Shown one piece after another: positions 23,156-32,086 of a stretch of DNA of 45,064 bases (the first letter of the stretch is position 1; the number at the start of each line of letters is the position of its first letter). This DNA is from Saprospiraceae bacterium. GTDB taxonomy: Bacteria; Bacteroidota; Bacteroidia; Chitinophagales; Saprospiraceae. The translations under genes were made by a program, and so were the position numbers. The stretch spans positions 1 to 45,064 of the forward strand of contig JAIYAV010000390.1 of the NCBI GenBank assembly GCA_027488855.1, read 5' to 3'. The notes beneath the pieces were generated by a model. That model was not told where the DNA came from, did not search any database, and was given only the letters and a program-made list of their open reading frames with translations.

Positions 23156-25990
23156 ATGAAGTGGATTAAGACTCTACTTTTTTTCTCGTTCATGGCTTGC
23201 CTTGCCCAGCAGGTTTACGCTCAAGCTAATCCCTGTATTTACACGCTGGATTTAAAAGACCAACTTGGCGACGGCTGGAACGGTGCCCAACTCGAAGTAC
23301 GCATCAACGCCAGAGCTACGGTATATACCCTTACCAATGGGAGCGCAGCCCGCCACTATTTGACCTTGAACAATGGCGACAGTTTGCGGCTGACCTACAA
23401 ACCAGGTCCCTTTGATTTAGAGGTGGGATATTCACTGCTGGATCAGGAAGGGAAAGTAGTGTACACCACCGGAACCAACAACCCGGTTGCAGGTGTCGTT
23501 TTGCGCAGCAAAATCATTTGCCCTACTTGCTCGCCTCCTCCTGGCCCCAGTGTAACTTTCGAAGACGTGCGCGCTTTCACCAGCCAGTTGAGCTGGGTGG
23601 GGAACGTGACCGGAGGGACTTATTTGTTGGAATACGGCCTCAAGGGGTTTGTACCAAACAAAGGTTTGGGTACCGTGGTAAGAACAACGGCAACCCGCAC
23701 AATTTTGCGCAGCCTCAAACAAAATACCAGTTACGACCTTTATCTGAGTGTGATTTGTAGCAACCCCGCCGATACCAGTTTGGTGCTCGGGCCATTTGCT
23801 TTCAAAACCCGCTGGGCCGTCGATTTGGGTATCTCGGGTATAGAAGATCCCATCACCGATTGTGGTTTGGAATCTGGAGACACAGTAAGGGTATTGATTC
23901 GCAATTACGGTGGCGAGCCGCAATCTTTGGTGCCCTTTAAATACGCGGTAAATGGCGCACCAGTACCAATTAATATGCCCAAAGATGGCGTATACACAGG
24001 TGTAGTTGGCCGCGATAGCTCGGATGTAGCTGAATTTGACAATCCTTATTCTTTCCCTCCCGGTGACTACGTGATCGACGCCTGGACCGAGATGAAAGGG
24101 GATAGTGTAATCAAAAATGATACGTTGCGCTATCGGTTTACCAGTTTGCCAACCATCAATTCGTATCCCTATTCCAATTTGCTGGAGGATCGCTTCACGG
24201 GTTGGACCGTAGACCAAAGCAGTGTCAATGCCAGTTGGCAATTGGGTACGCCCAACAAACGCCAGCTCAACCAGGCTTTCAGCGGCTCACAGGTTTGGGC
24301 AACCAAGCTGAATGGAAGTTACAACAGCAGTGAAGTCTCTTATTTGTCTTCTCCCTGTTTTAATTTTTCTGGCTTGACCGCCGATCCGGTTTTGACCTTT
24401 GCACTCCAACTGGATATGGAAGGCTGCTGCGACGGACTTTGGGTGGAACTCAGTACCGACGGTGGCCAATCCTGGGCCAAACTTGGGGACAACACCAGCG
24501 GCATCAACTGGTACAACAACGTTACCCGCCAAATCTGGAGCAACAATGGTGGCGTGAGGGGCTGGTTTACCGCTTCACATCCGCTGCCGGGTACCGCTAC
24601 GGCCCCCGATGTACGCATCCGCTTTGCGTTCTTGTCTGATTTTGCCAATAACCTGGAAGGTGCGCTGATTGACAACATCCAAGTGCATGTACCCACGCGG
24701 GACTTGCTGGCCTTGAGTGTGCGCAACACCAGCGCGGATCCTTGTGGCAACGCTGCGGATCAACTGGCCTTTTCAATTGGCAACCTGAGCCGCAACAACG
24801 CGACTAATTTCAGTGTAGCCTATCGCATCAACAATGGTGCAATAGTGACCGAAAATGTGGGCGGTTTCACCCTTTTGCCCAATGCCAAAAATGCTTATAC
24901 TTTCCGGGGCACATTCAACTCGGCTACACCGGGTACTTACAACATCAAAGCCTGGATTGTAGGTGACGTACTAGCTGCCAACGATACCGCATATTTTACC
25001 TTCAATTCCGCTTATCCGGTACCTTTTGGAGAAGACTTCGAGAGAGGTGGGATCCCGCGGGATTGGACCATCGATGCAGATGCAGTGGTGGTGAAGGATC
25101 GGGGCAACAGTAGCTTCACCTTGTCGGATAACCTGTTTAGTGGGGATGCCAGTTTGCGGGTTACGACGCCAACCTTTGGCCCGATCGTTGCCAATGACAG
25201 CCTTACTTTTGAATACCGCTACGTAAATATTGTAGGGAACAACATCACTGCAACCACATTGACGGCCAACGATCGCCTGGATATATCGGTATCTACAGAT
25301 TGTGGGCGCACGTTTGTGCCGTTGCAATCGATCACTATTGCCAACCATGTTGCTTCAACGCAACTGCGGCGAGTGACCGTGAAGCTGGGTGCGTATGCAA
25401 CCCGCTTCATTCAAATTCGGATTGTGGCAACCCGAGGTGCTGGTGACTACTGGATTGACCTGGACAACATCAACATGCTGCGTTGTGCTGCCAAGCTGAA
25501 TCTGAGTTCCACCATCCGCAATGCGACTGGGGCAACTATGCGGAATGGTTCCATTGCCGTGCGAGGTGATGGCAATGGGGCACCTTACAAATACAAATGG
25601 GCTACGGGTGCAACGGCCTCTCAGATTACCCAGGTCCCTCCAGGGCTCTACAGCGTCACAGTGACGGATCGTTTTGGCTGTAGCTCTACGCTGGATCTAA
25701 CGGTGAACTTTACGGTTTCTGCCCGCGATCAGGAATTGCCAATAGAAAAGCTGAGCCTGGCACCGAATCCTACTTACGATCAAACACTTTTGCGGGTACA
25801 ACTTCGTGAAAGGAGTGATTTGAAAGTACAGCTGATTAGTCCGATTGGACAAATCTTGCAGCAAGTTCAATTGAACGGGGTGCTGCAAGCAGATGTATCC
25901 ATAAAAATGGCACAATTGCCTGCAGGGATGTACTTTGTACGTTTGGAGGCGAATGGTAGGCAACGAGTGGAGAGAGTTGTGAAATTCTGA
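23156..25990 (+). CDS. large T9SS-secreted adhesin-like protein (FN3, CARDB/MAM-like, SprB-type repeat)
   Basis: A 944-residue surface or secreted protein. I chose the ATG at 23156 because it starts the signal peptide (MKWIKTLLFFSFMACLAQQVYAQ). Domains by eye: an N-terminal beta domain with a DGWNGA turn; an FN3-like domain (~130-220); two CARDB-like segments (DTVRVLIRNYGGEPQSL, FSIGNLSRNN); two MAM/jelly-roll-like regions ending in ALIDNIQV and IDLDNINML; a SprB-type repeat (YKWATGATASQITQVPPGLYSVTVTDRFGC); and a T9SS type-A sorting domain from PNPTYDQ to the terminal RVVKF. This is the usual build of Bacteroidota gliding, adhesion or matrix proteins. The ligand is unknown. An intrinsic terminator follows directly. 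Confidence 0.88.
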   Translation: MKWIKTLLFFSFMACLAQQVYAQANPCIYTLDLKDQLGDGWNGAQLEVRINARATVYTLTNGSAARHYLTLNNGDSLRLTYKPGPFDLEVGYSLLDQEGKVVYTTGTNNPVAGVVLRSKIICPTCSPPPGPSVTFEDVRAFTSQLSWVGNVTGGTYLLEYGLKGFVPNKGLGTVVRTTATRTILRSLKQNTSYDLYLSVICSNPADTSLVLGPFAFKTRWAVDLGISGIEDPITDCGLESGDTVRVLIRNYGGEPQSLVPFKYAVNGAPVPINMPKDGVYTGVVGRDSSDVAEFDNPYSFPPGDYVIDAWTEMKGDSVIKNDTLRYRFTSLPTINSYPYSNLLEDRFTGWTVDQSSVNASWQLGTPNKRQLNQAFSGSQVWATKLNGSYNSSEVSYLSSPCFNFSGLTADPVLTFALQLDMEGCCDGLWVELSTDGGQSWAKLGDNTSGINWYNNVTRQIWSNNGGVRGWFTASHPLPGTATAPDVRIRFAFLSDFANNLEGALIDNIQVHVPTRDLLALSVRNTSADPCGNAADQLAFSIGNLSRNNATNFSVAYRINNGAIVTENVGGFTLLPNAKNAYTFRGTFNSATPGTYNIKAWIVGDVLAANDTAYFTFNSAYPVPFGEDFERGGIPRDWTIDADAVVVKDRGNSSFTLSDNLFSGDASLRVTTPTFGPIVANDSLTFEYRYVNIVGNNITATTLTANDRLDISVSTDCGRTFVPLQSITIANHVASTQLRRVTVKLGAYATRFIQIRIVATRGAGDYWIDLDNINMLRCAAKLNLSSTIRNATGATMRNGSIAVRGDGNGAPYKYKWATGATASQITQVPPGLYSVTVTDRFGCSSTLDLTVNFTVSARDQELPIEKLSLAPNPTYDQTLLRVQLRERSDLKVQLISPIGQILQQVQLNGVLQADVSIKMAQLPAGMYFVRLEANGRQRVERVVKF

Positions 25991-26032
25991 TAAGAAAAGA
26001 GCCGTTGCAAAAAACAACGGCTCTTTTCTTAT
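25990..26032 (+). terminator. strong intrinsic terminator
   Basis: An 18-bp perfect stem (25990-26007 with 26015-26032) around a 7-nt A-rich loop follows the stop of the T9SS protein gene. The descending arm ends in CTTTTCTTAT. It separates this gene from the promoter at 26041. Confidence 0.85.
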
Positions 26033-26040
26033 TAAAAAGT

Positions 26041-26072
26041 TTTGTTATTAAAATAAATAAACATTATTTTTG
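26041..26072 (+). promoter_or_regulatory. Bacteroidota-type promoter for the Rpn-type nuclease gene
   Basis: TTTG (26041-26044), 20-nt spacer, TATTTTTG (26065-26072) is an exact match to TTTG-N19-21-TAnnTTTG. The predicted transcript start is near 26079, leaving a short leader to the ATG at 26096. Confidence 0.7.
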
Positions 26073-26095
26073 TTTTAGGCTAAAACCTAAAGCAA

Positions 26096-27088
26096 ATGAT
26101 ACGAAAAGACACACTGTGGAAGGCAATCATTGAAGAGTTAATTGATGACTTCATCTTATTCTTTTTCGCTGAGTATGCACATTTGATTGATTTTGAAAGT
26201 GGTTTTGAATTTTTAGACAAAGAGTTACAACAAATTTTCCCTGAAAGTGAAACGGACCGCAGGCATGCGGATAAATTGATCAAAGCCAAATTGAAAGATG
26301 GTTCGATAGTCTATTTTTTGATTCACATTGAAGTGCAAGGATACGATGATGAATTTTTTGATCGGCGCATGTATGAATATGGCTATCGGATTGATGACCG
26401 GTATAAATTGCCTCTAACTGCTTTGGCAATCTACACCCATCCTAACAAGGCCACTCATTTTCGATCGTATCATCGAGAATTTCTGGGGACGATTCAGCAT
26501 TATGAGTTTCCTGTTTACGTCCTAGCTGACCACACTCTGGCGGAACTTAAACAAATTGACAACCCTTTTGCCATCGTTATGGCAACGGCGTTGATGGGTT
26601 TGAAGCGAAAGCCTAAAGACACTAAACTGCTCGATTTGAAAAGGGAGTTGGTGAAAAATTTATATGCCAAGGGTTACCCCAAGTCCAAGATTTCAGCACT
26701 ACTTGATTTTATTCGGTACTATGTGAACTTTACAAATTCAGAATTTTCCAGTAAATTTGAAGAGGAAATTGATTCATTGATTCAAACGAATAAACCAATG
26801 GGCATCCAGGAAGCAATCAGAACCGAGTTATTGAAGATTGGCAAAGCCGAAGGCATCGAAGTTGGTAAAGCCGAAGGCATTGAAGTTGGTAAAGCCGAAG
26901 GCATTGAAATTGGCGAAGCACTTGGCGAAGAAAAAGGTCTGAAATTTGCTATTGCACAGCTTCTCATAAAGGATTTTTCCGAGGAGCAAACATCCGAATT
27001 GTTGAGCGTTACCCTCGAAAAAGTAAAGGAAGTAGCAGCCGAAATTGCAGCAGGCAATATTCCCCATTTGAGTAGTGAAGAAGAATAG
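26096..27088 (+). CDS. Rpn/YhgA-type PD-(D/E)XK nuclease (transposase-like) protein
   Basis: A 330-residue protein of the Rpn / 'PD-(D/E)XK family transposase' group. The N-terminal nuclease core has D59 (HADKLIKAKL) and E79-x-Q81 (FLIHIEVQG), giving the D...ExQ active site, then the family's DRRMYEYGYRIDDRY segment. The middle part is helical. Residues 249-272 are three exact or near-exact copies of GKAEGIEV, followed by GEALGEEKG and a helical tail. Tail repeats of this GxxEGxxxG type are common in the family and vary in number. Family knowledge: Rpn proteins cut DNA and promote RecA-independent recombination, and have been proposed to act in phage defence. It has its own promoter and is a single-gene unit. 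Confidence 0.85.
   Translation: MIRKDTLWKAIIEELIDDFILFFFAEYAHLIDFESGFEFLDKELQQIFPESETDRRHADKLIKAKLKDGSIVYFLIHIEVQGYDDEFFDRRMYEYGYRIDDRYKLPLTALAIYTHPNKATHFRSYHREFLGTIQHYEFPVYVLADHTLAELKQIDNPFAIVMATALMGLKRKPKDTKLLDLKRELVKNLYAKGYPKSKISALLDFIRYYVNFTNSEFSSKFEEEIDSLIQTNKPMGIQEAIRTELLKIGKAEGIEVGKAEGIEVGKAEGIEIGEALGEEKGLKFAIAQLLIKDFSEEQTSELLSVTLEKVKEVAAEIAAGNIPHLSSEEE
26840..26911 (+). repeat. 24-bp coding tandem repeat (three units) in the Rpn gene
   Basis: Three consecutive 24-nt units (26840-26863, 26864-26887, 26888-26911) each encode GKAEGIE followed by Val or Ile, with only silent or conservative differences. The in-frame unit length allows copy-number change by slippage without a frameshift. 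Confidence 0.85.
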
Positions 27089-27096
27089 GCCTGCGA

Positions 27097-27165
27097 GCTT
27101 GTTTAAGTTTTTGTTCGGGCTGCAAACTACTTGCTTTTGCCTGAGCCCCAAAAACTTAAACAAGC
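27097..27165. terminator. bidirectional hairpin between convergent genes
   Basis: The 17-nt arms 27097-27113 and 27149-27165 are perfect reverse complements (GCTTGTTTAAGTTTTTG type) around a 35-nt loop. T-rich and A-rich strands lie in the arms. The element sits between the ends of the Rpn gene and the GNAT gene and probably terminates transcription from both sides. Confidence 0.65.
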
Positions 27166-27173
27166 CCTAAACC

Positions 27174-27683
27174 TTACCCAATCAATTTCTCCAACTCCAA
27201 AAACTCCAATTTCTGCGCCACAATTTCAAATTTTTCATTGTGCTCAAATGGGATGACCTTGCCCGTTTTTTGATAACCGTGCCGCTCGTACCAGGCAAGT
27301 AATTCAGTCCTTATCGAAAATACCGTCATAAAAATGGCGCGACAATTTTTGGCCAAAGCCAACTCATCGGCGGCTTTCAACATCTTTTTTCCCAATCCTT
27401 GTGCCTGTAAAGCTGGCGATACCGTCAACATACCCAGGTAAAGGCGATCCTGTTGCTGTTGCAAGCGGATGCAGCCGATTATTTGACCTTCTTCGTTGGT
27501 GTATTTCAAAAAAGTGGTAGCGGGATCGTTAATGACCTCCGCGAGGTTGTCTTCATCAGTGCGCAGCCCTTGGATTAGGTCTGCCTCGGTCGTCCAACCT
27601 TGTTTAGAACCTTCACCTCGATAGGCGCTGTTGATCAACGCTACCAAGGCTGGAATGTCTTGATTAGATGCAATTTCGATCAT
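27174..27683 (-). CDS. GNAT-family N-acetyltransferase
   Basis: A 169-residue cytoplasmic acetyltransferase. The GNAT core is visible: LYLGMLTVSPALQAQGLGKKML forms beta-4 and the acetyl-CoA pyrophosphate loop (Q/R-x-x-G-x-G/A, here QAQGLGKKM), and LAWYERHGYQKTG is the C-terminal aromatic segment. The substrate cannot be told. It begins 11 nt after the stop of gnd on the same strand, so the two are probably co-transcribed, though a functional link to the pentose-phosphate pathway is not obvious. Confidence 0.85.
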   Translation of the reverse strand: MIEIASNQDIPALVALINSAYRGEGSKQGWTTEADLIQGLRTDEDNLAEVINDPATTFLKYTNEEGQIIGCIRLQQQQDRLYLGMLTVSPALQAQGLGKKMLKAADELALAKNCRAIFMTVFSIRTELLAWYERHGYQKTGKVIPFEHNEKFEIVAQKLEFLELEKLIG

Positions 27684-27694
27684 GGCAATAAGTT

Positions 27695-29101
27695 TTATTC
27701 AGCCCAATCGGTGTGGAAAATGCCCGTCCGGTCGGTGCGTTCGTAGGTGTGTGAACCAAAAAAATCGCGTTGCGCTTGCACCAAATTCAGGGGCAAACGG
27801 GCACTGCGATAAGCATCAAAATAAGCCAAGCTAGCAGACATGGCCGGTACTGGTATACCACTGCTGACGGCGGCGGCCACTACTTTGCGGATGCCTTCCT
27901 GGGCTACCTGCAAGGTACTTGCGAGTGCAGGGTCAAGCAACAAATTGGGCAGCGCTGGATTGTTCTGGTAAGCCTGGCGGAAGTGCTCCAACATAGCAGC
28001 CCGAATGATGCAACCACCCCGCCAGATGCGGGCTACGGTCTCCAGATTTAAGCCATATTTGTATTCATTGGAAGCATCAGTCAACTGTGCCATGCCTTGC
28101 GCATAGGTGGCAATGAAGCTGAAGTACAAAGCTTGTTCAACAGCAGCGGCCAGCGCAACCGCATCTTCGTTGATTGCCTCGGCAGGGCCATAAATTTTTT
28201 CCGCAGCTACCCTTTCCTGTTTCAGGGCTGAGAGTTCGCGGAGGGTTACGGCCATATCGATGGTTGGTACTGGGATGCCCAGATCCATGGCGTTTTGAGA
28301 AGTCCATTTACCCGTGCCTTTTTGTTTGGCTTGGTCAAGGATCATGTCGACCAATTTTTGATCGGTCAAAGTATCTTCAACTGAAAAAATATGTGCAGTA
28401 ATTTCGATCAAAAAAGATTGCAAACGCCCGGCATTCCAGCCTGAAAAAAGTTCGTGTAAGACATCATTGCTCAAACCTACGCCACGTTTCAATACGTCGT
28501 AAGCCTCGGAAATGAGTTGCATCAGGCCATATTCGATGCCATTGTGCACCATTTTGACGTAATTACCCGAAGAACCAGCGCCTAGGTAAGCCACACAAGG
28601 ATCGCCATTCACTTTGGCAGAAACGGCTTCTAAAATCGGTTTGATCATTTCGTAAGCCTCCGCGTCGCCACCAGGCATGATGCTGGGGCCAAAACGGGCT
28701 CCATGAGAACCTCCCGATACGCCGATGCCCATAAAATGGATGCCTTTGGCGCTCAAGTAAGTTTCCCGACGGTTGGTGTCGGCGAAAAAAGAGTTGCCTC
28801 CATCAATGATCAGATCACCCTTATCCAAAAAAGGTAAAAAGCTATCGATGACCGCATCAACTGGGCCACCGGCAGGAACCAGCAACATGATTTTGCGGGG
28901 CTTTTTTAAGGCGGCGATGAATTCCTCTTTGGCCGTTGTCCCTTTTACGGGTTTTCCAGCACCTTCTTCTTCAAGGGCATTGGCTTTGGCCAAATCGGTA
29001 TCGAGGCCGATGGCCGAAAACCCATGATCGGTTACGTTGAGGATGAAGTTGCGGCCCATTACTCCCAGGCCAACCATGCCGAAGTCGAATTGCTGTGACA
29101 T
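27695..29101 (-). CDS. gnd: 6-phosphogluconate dehydrogenase (decarboxylating)
   Basis: A 468-residue enzyme of the oxidative pentose-phosphate pathway that converts 6-phosphogluconate to ribulose 5-phosphate and CO2 with reduction of NADP+. It is full length for the family. The N-terminal Rossmann motif is GLGVMGRN. The substrate-binding GVSGGSHGARFGPSIMPGG and the catalytic Lys/His region SSGNYVKMVHNGIEYG are present, as is the C-terminal FFGSHTYERTDR. It is divergent from zwf across a 153-nt region, so the two NADPH-producing steps are side by side. A lactonase gene (pgl) is not present nearby. I found no clear TAnnTTTG element on the gnd side. Confidence 0.96.
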   Translation of the reverse strand: MSQQFDFGMVGLGVMGRNFILNVTDHGFSAIGLDTDLAKANALEEEGAGKPVKGTTAKEEFIAALKKPRKIMLLVPAGGPVDAVIDSFLPFLDKGDLIIDGGNSFFADTNRRETYLSAKGIHFMGIGVSGGSHGARFGPSIMPGGDAEAYEMIKPILEAVSAKVNGDPCVAYLGAGSSGNYVKMVHNGIEYGLMQLISEAYDVLKRGVGLSNDVLHELFSGWNAGRLQSFLIEITAHIFSVEDTLTDQKLVDMILDQAKQKGTGKWTSQNAMDLGIPVPTIDMAVTLRELSALKQERVAAEKIYGPAEAINEDAVALAAAVEQALYFSFIATYAQGMAQLTDASNEYKYGLNLETVARIWRGGCIIRAAMLEHFRQAYQNNPALPNLLLDPALASTLQVAQEGIRKVVAAAVSSGIPVPAMSASLAYFDAYRSARLPLNLVQAQRDFFGSHTYERTDRTGIFHTDWAE

Positions 29102-29208
29102 AAAATATGGAATGATTTTAGGCGGGCAAGATACTACTTTGTCCCTAGATTAGAAGAAACAATCTCAAGGCTAAAGATGTTGGCTCAAAATATTTGCTGC
29201 TTACACTA

Positions 29209-29216
29209 TATCTTTG
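29209..29216 (+). promoter_or_regulatory. -7 element of the zwf promoter (TATCTTTG)
   Basis: TATCTTTG fits TAnnTTTG exactly, but no good -33 TTTG lies 19-21 nt upstream. A start near 29223 places the ATG at 29255 after a leader of about 30 nt and excludes the in-frame ATG at 29177 as a start. Confidence 0.5.
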
Positions 29217-29254
29217 ACGCAGTTTTAACCCGTGTTTCACCCAAGCGAATTGAC

Positions 29255-30778
29255 ATGAAAAAAACGGATAATCATATTCTGGTGATTTTCGGTGCCTCTG
29301 GCGATTTGACCGAAAGAAAACTCATTCCCGCCGTATTCAACTTACATTGTCGTGGTTTTTTACCCGAAAACTTTGCAGTGGTAGGGGTAAGTCGCTCAGC
29401 TTTTTCTGACGAAGCCTACCGCGAAAAGGTGGTTTTTCAAAACCAACACCTCAAAGATGTAGGGGGTAATGGCGACCGGGCTAAGTTTGCCAAGCGCATA
29501 TTTTACCACGCGATGCAAACCAACAAGCCCGAAGATTATCCTGCCTTCAAGGAACGTTTGCAGCAGATCAATGCTGAGTGCAGTACCGATGACAACTATA
29601 TTTTTTATCTGTCTACTCCACCTAGTTTATACGAAGTCATTCCACGCAGTTTGGCAGAAGTCGGTTTGAACAACGAAGAGGATGGTTGGAAAAGGTTGAT
29701 TATCGAAAAACCTTTTGGGTACAATCTGGAAACGGCGCTTGATCTCAATCAAAAATTGCTGCACTATTTCAAGGAATCTCAACTGTACCGCATTGACCAT
29801 TATTTGGGCAAAGAAACGGTGCAAAATTTGCTGATCACCCGATTCGGCAACAGCATTTTTGAACCCATCTGGAACCGCAACTACATCCACCACATCGAAG
29901 TAACCGCCGCTGAAACCGTAGGGGTAGAAAAACGTGGCGGATATTACGATGGTTCCGGGGCCATGCGCGATATGGTGCAAAACCACCTCTTGCAACTGGT
30001 CGCCCTCGTGGCGATGGAGCCTCCTGTACAAGCTTCAGAAGCCAGCATCCGCAATGAACGGATGAAATTGTTCCAATCACTGCGGCCTTTGTCGGAAAAA
30101 GACATTCTGAAACACGTCATCCGGGGGCAGTATACTGGTTCCCACATCAACAATGAACAGGTACCAGGTTACCGCGATGAAGAAGGGGTGGCTACCGATT
30201 CCCGCACCGAGACCTACTTTGCCATGAAGTTTTTCATCGACAATTGGCGCTGGTCGGGGGTGCCTTTTTACATCCGTACGGGCAAACGCCTGCCTACCCG
30301 GGTAACTGAAATCGTGATCCACTTCAAACCTACGCCCCATCACTTGTTCAACAAAGGCAATGGTTTGCCCAATACCGAAAACATTCTGGTCATTCGCATC
30401 CAACCCAACGAAGGGATCCTGCTCAAGTTTGCCATGAAAATCCCCGGGGCTGGTTTACAGGCGACGGATGTCAACATGGACTTCCATTACAGCGACCTCA
30501 CCGATGCCTATATTCCAGAGGCGTATGAGCGTTTGTTGCTCGACTGTATCCAGGGTGATGCCACCCTTTATGCGCGGGGTGACGCAGTGGAAGCTGCCTG
30601 GGAATTTGTTGACCCGATTTTAAAAGCCTGGGACTCCAATCCCGACATCAAAATATATGGTTATCCCGCTGGCACCTGGGGCCCGGAACATGCCGATGAT
30701 TTGATCGAAGGTGAAAACATTACCTGGCGTTACCCTTGTAGCAATCTGACGGAAGACTTGATTTACTGCGAACTTTAA
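29255..30778 (+). CDS. zwf: glucose-6-phosphate 1-dehydrogenase
   Basis: A 507-residue enzyme that oxidises glucose 6-phosphate to 6-phosphogluconolactone with NADP+. Motifs: the cofactor loop FGASGDLTERKL (~11-22), the active-site RIDHYLGKE (family signature with the catalytic His region), and KRLPTRVTEIVIHFKP in the C-terminal half. I start it at MKKTDNHILVIF (ATG 29255); a longer frame from 29177 adds 26 residues that do not look like the family and precedes the -7 promoter element. It is divergent from gnd. Function is cytoplasmic NADPH and pentose supply. Confidence 0.96.
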   Translation: MKKTDNHILVIFGASGDLTERKLIPAVFNLHCRGFLPENFAVVGVSRSAFSDEAYREKVVFQNQHLKDVGGNGDRAKFAKRIFYHAMQTNKPEDYPAFKERLQQINAECSTDDNYIFYLSTPPSLYEVIPRSLAEVGLNNEEDGWKRLIIEKPFGYNLETALDLNQKLLHYFKESQLYRIDHYLGKETVQNLLITRFGNSIFEPIWNRNYIHHIEVTAAETVGVEKRGGYYDGSGAMRDMVQNHLLQLVALVAMEPPVQASEASIRNERMKLFQSLRPLSEKDILKHVIRGQYTGSHINNEQVPGYRDEEGVATDSRTETYFAMKFFIDNWRWSGVPFYIRTGKRLPTRVTEIVIHFKPTPHHLFNKGNGLPNTENILVIRIQPNEGILLKFAMKIPGAGLQATDVNMDFHYSDLTDAYIPEAYERLLLDCIQGDATLYARGDAVEAAWEFVDPILKAWDSNPDIKIYGYPAGTWGPEHADDLIEGENITWRYPCSNLTEDLIYCEL

Positions 30779-30846
30779 GGGTAACCCTGCGGTAGTAGGG
30801 AAACTTTTAAAAATATTGCGGAATATTGTCCTGCTCCACAAGCACG

Positions 30847-30994
30847 AAGACACTAAGAATGCCGTTGCCTAGTGTCTTGGGGCGATAAAAAAATAAGTGT
30901 TCATTTTGCCAAAGGATTAGATGAGTAAACGGTTCATTTCGAGTGTCTTATCTAATCCTTTGGCCCTAAAAAAATGAACACTTATTTTTGCCCC
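30847..30994. repeat. composite nested inverted repeat after zwf
   Basis: A main inverted repeat runs from 30879-30925 to 30947-30994, with arms sharing AATAAGTGTTCATTTT and CCAAAGGATTAGAT blocks and a few bulges. Just before it lies a separate 9-bp hairpin, AAGACACTA...TAGTGTCTT (30847-30855 with 30870-30878). GCACGAAG (30842-30849) also faces CTTCGTGC (31001-31008). The whole fills most of the 267-nt gap between zwf and the ketosynthase gene. Confidence 0.8.
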
Positions 30995-31045
30995 ACTACT
31001 TCGTGCCTTTGTGGCAAAAATGGATAGGCAAAAAATAAACCGCAA

Positions 31046-32032
31046 ATGAAAATACACCTAAAAGCCTGCTCTCGCATTCTCCCTGGTTCAACCATTTTAT
31101 CTCAAGATTTGGAAATACGAATCGGACTAGCTCAAGGCTGGGCCGAAAAAAATACCGGAGTGCTGTCCCGTCATTGGGCCAATCCTGCGGACAACATTAC
31201 CTCAATTGCGGCAGCAGCACTCCAACAGGCACTAGATGAGGCTGAAATGACCTGTGCGGAGTTGGATTTATTGCTTTATGCAGGCGCTTCCTTTGATCAC
31301 CCGATCCCGCACAATGCCTGTTTGATCAAACAAGCGCTGGATCAAAATGGCGCTGATTTTCCTTGTTTTGATGTGGATGCTACCTGTTTGAGCTTTTTGC
31401 ATGCCTTGGACATTGCCCATCTTTATCTCCAACATCGGGGTGTAAAACGAGTAGCGATTGTATGTGCTGAATTACCTTCCCGGGCACTCAATCCTGCCGA
31501 TGCCAAAACTTATACCTTGTTTGGTGATGCGGCGGTTGCGGTCATTCTGGAGGCCAATGAGGAAATGGGTTACTTGCCAGCACCAGCTTATTTCATCAAT
31601 CAATCGGCTGGTGCCCAATTGGCCATCGTTCCAACCGGCGGCAGCAAGCGGCGGGGATCGGAACCGGATACTGATCCTGATTCCTTCTTTTTCCAAATGA
31701 ATGGCCGCCAGTTGATTACGATGACCCTGCGTTATTTGGATGATTTTTTGGTCAAATTGGAGCAGCAGATGGCTCAGTCCATCCAGCACTATGATTACAT
31801 CGTACCCCACCAAGCTAGCAAATTTGGCAACGAATATTTTATGCAGCGTTATGGCTTGAGCGAAGGTCAGGTAGTGAATACGCTGGGTGCTTATGGAAAC
31901 TGCGTTTCCGCATCCATTCCATTGGGATTGTATGAGTTGTATGCGCAAAATAAATTGCAAACGGGTAAAGATTTACTGCTCATTGGTACCGCTGCGGGCT
32001 TGTCGATTGGGGCTTTGCGATTAAAGTTTTAA
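31046..32032 (+). CDS. 3-oxoacyl-ACP synthase III (FabH-like) ketosynthase
   Basis: A 328-residue thiolase-fold condensing enzyme. The catalytic triad of the KAS III family is intact: C114 (DVDATCLSFLHAL), H255 (VPHQAS) and N285 (AYGNCVSASIP). A glycine-rich C-terminal strand (LLIGTAAGLSIGALRLKF) completes the fold. KAS III enzymes condense an acyl-CoA with a malonyl carrier or a second acyl unit. This copy stands alone without plsX, fabD or acpP, so it is more likely a specialised paralogue (secondary lipid, OleA-like or similar) than the housekeeping FabH. It sits 52 nt after the long repeat following zwf, with no clear promoter. Confidence 0.85.
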   Translation: MKIHLKACSRILPGSTILSQDLEIRIGLAQGWAEKNTGVLSRHWANPADNITSIAAAALQQALDEAEMTCAELDLLLYAGASFDHPIPHNACLIKQALDQNGADFPCFDVDATCLSFLHALDIAHLYLQHRGVKRVAIVCAELPSRALNPADAKTYTLFGDAAVAVILEANEEMGYLPAPAYFINQSAGAQLAIVPTGGSKRRGSEPDTDPDSFFFQMNGRQLITMTLRYLDDFLVKLEQQMAQSIQHYDYIVPHQASKFGNEYFMQRYGLSEGQVVNTLGAYGNCVSASIPLGLYELYAQNKLQTGKDLLLIGTAAGLSIGALRLKF

Positions 32033-32086
32033 TTTTTACCAACCCTTTGATCCACTTATACCCGTCTAACAAGAAAAAAATCCGAC

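Noticed and set aside
26840-26911. Possible short CRISPR-like or regulatory repeat
   Set aside because: The units are contiguous without spacers, are in frame and encode GKAEGIEV in a recognised nuclease gene.
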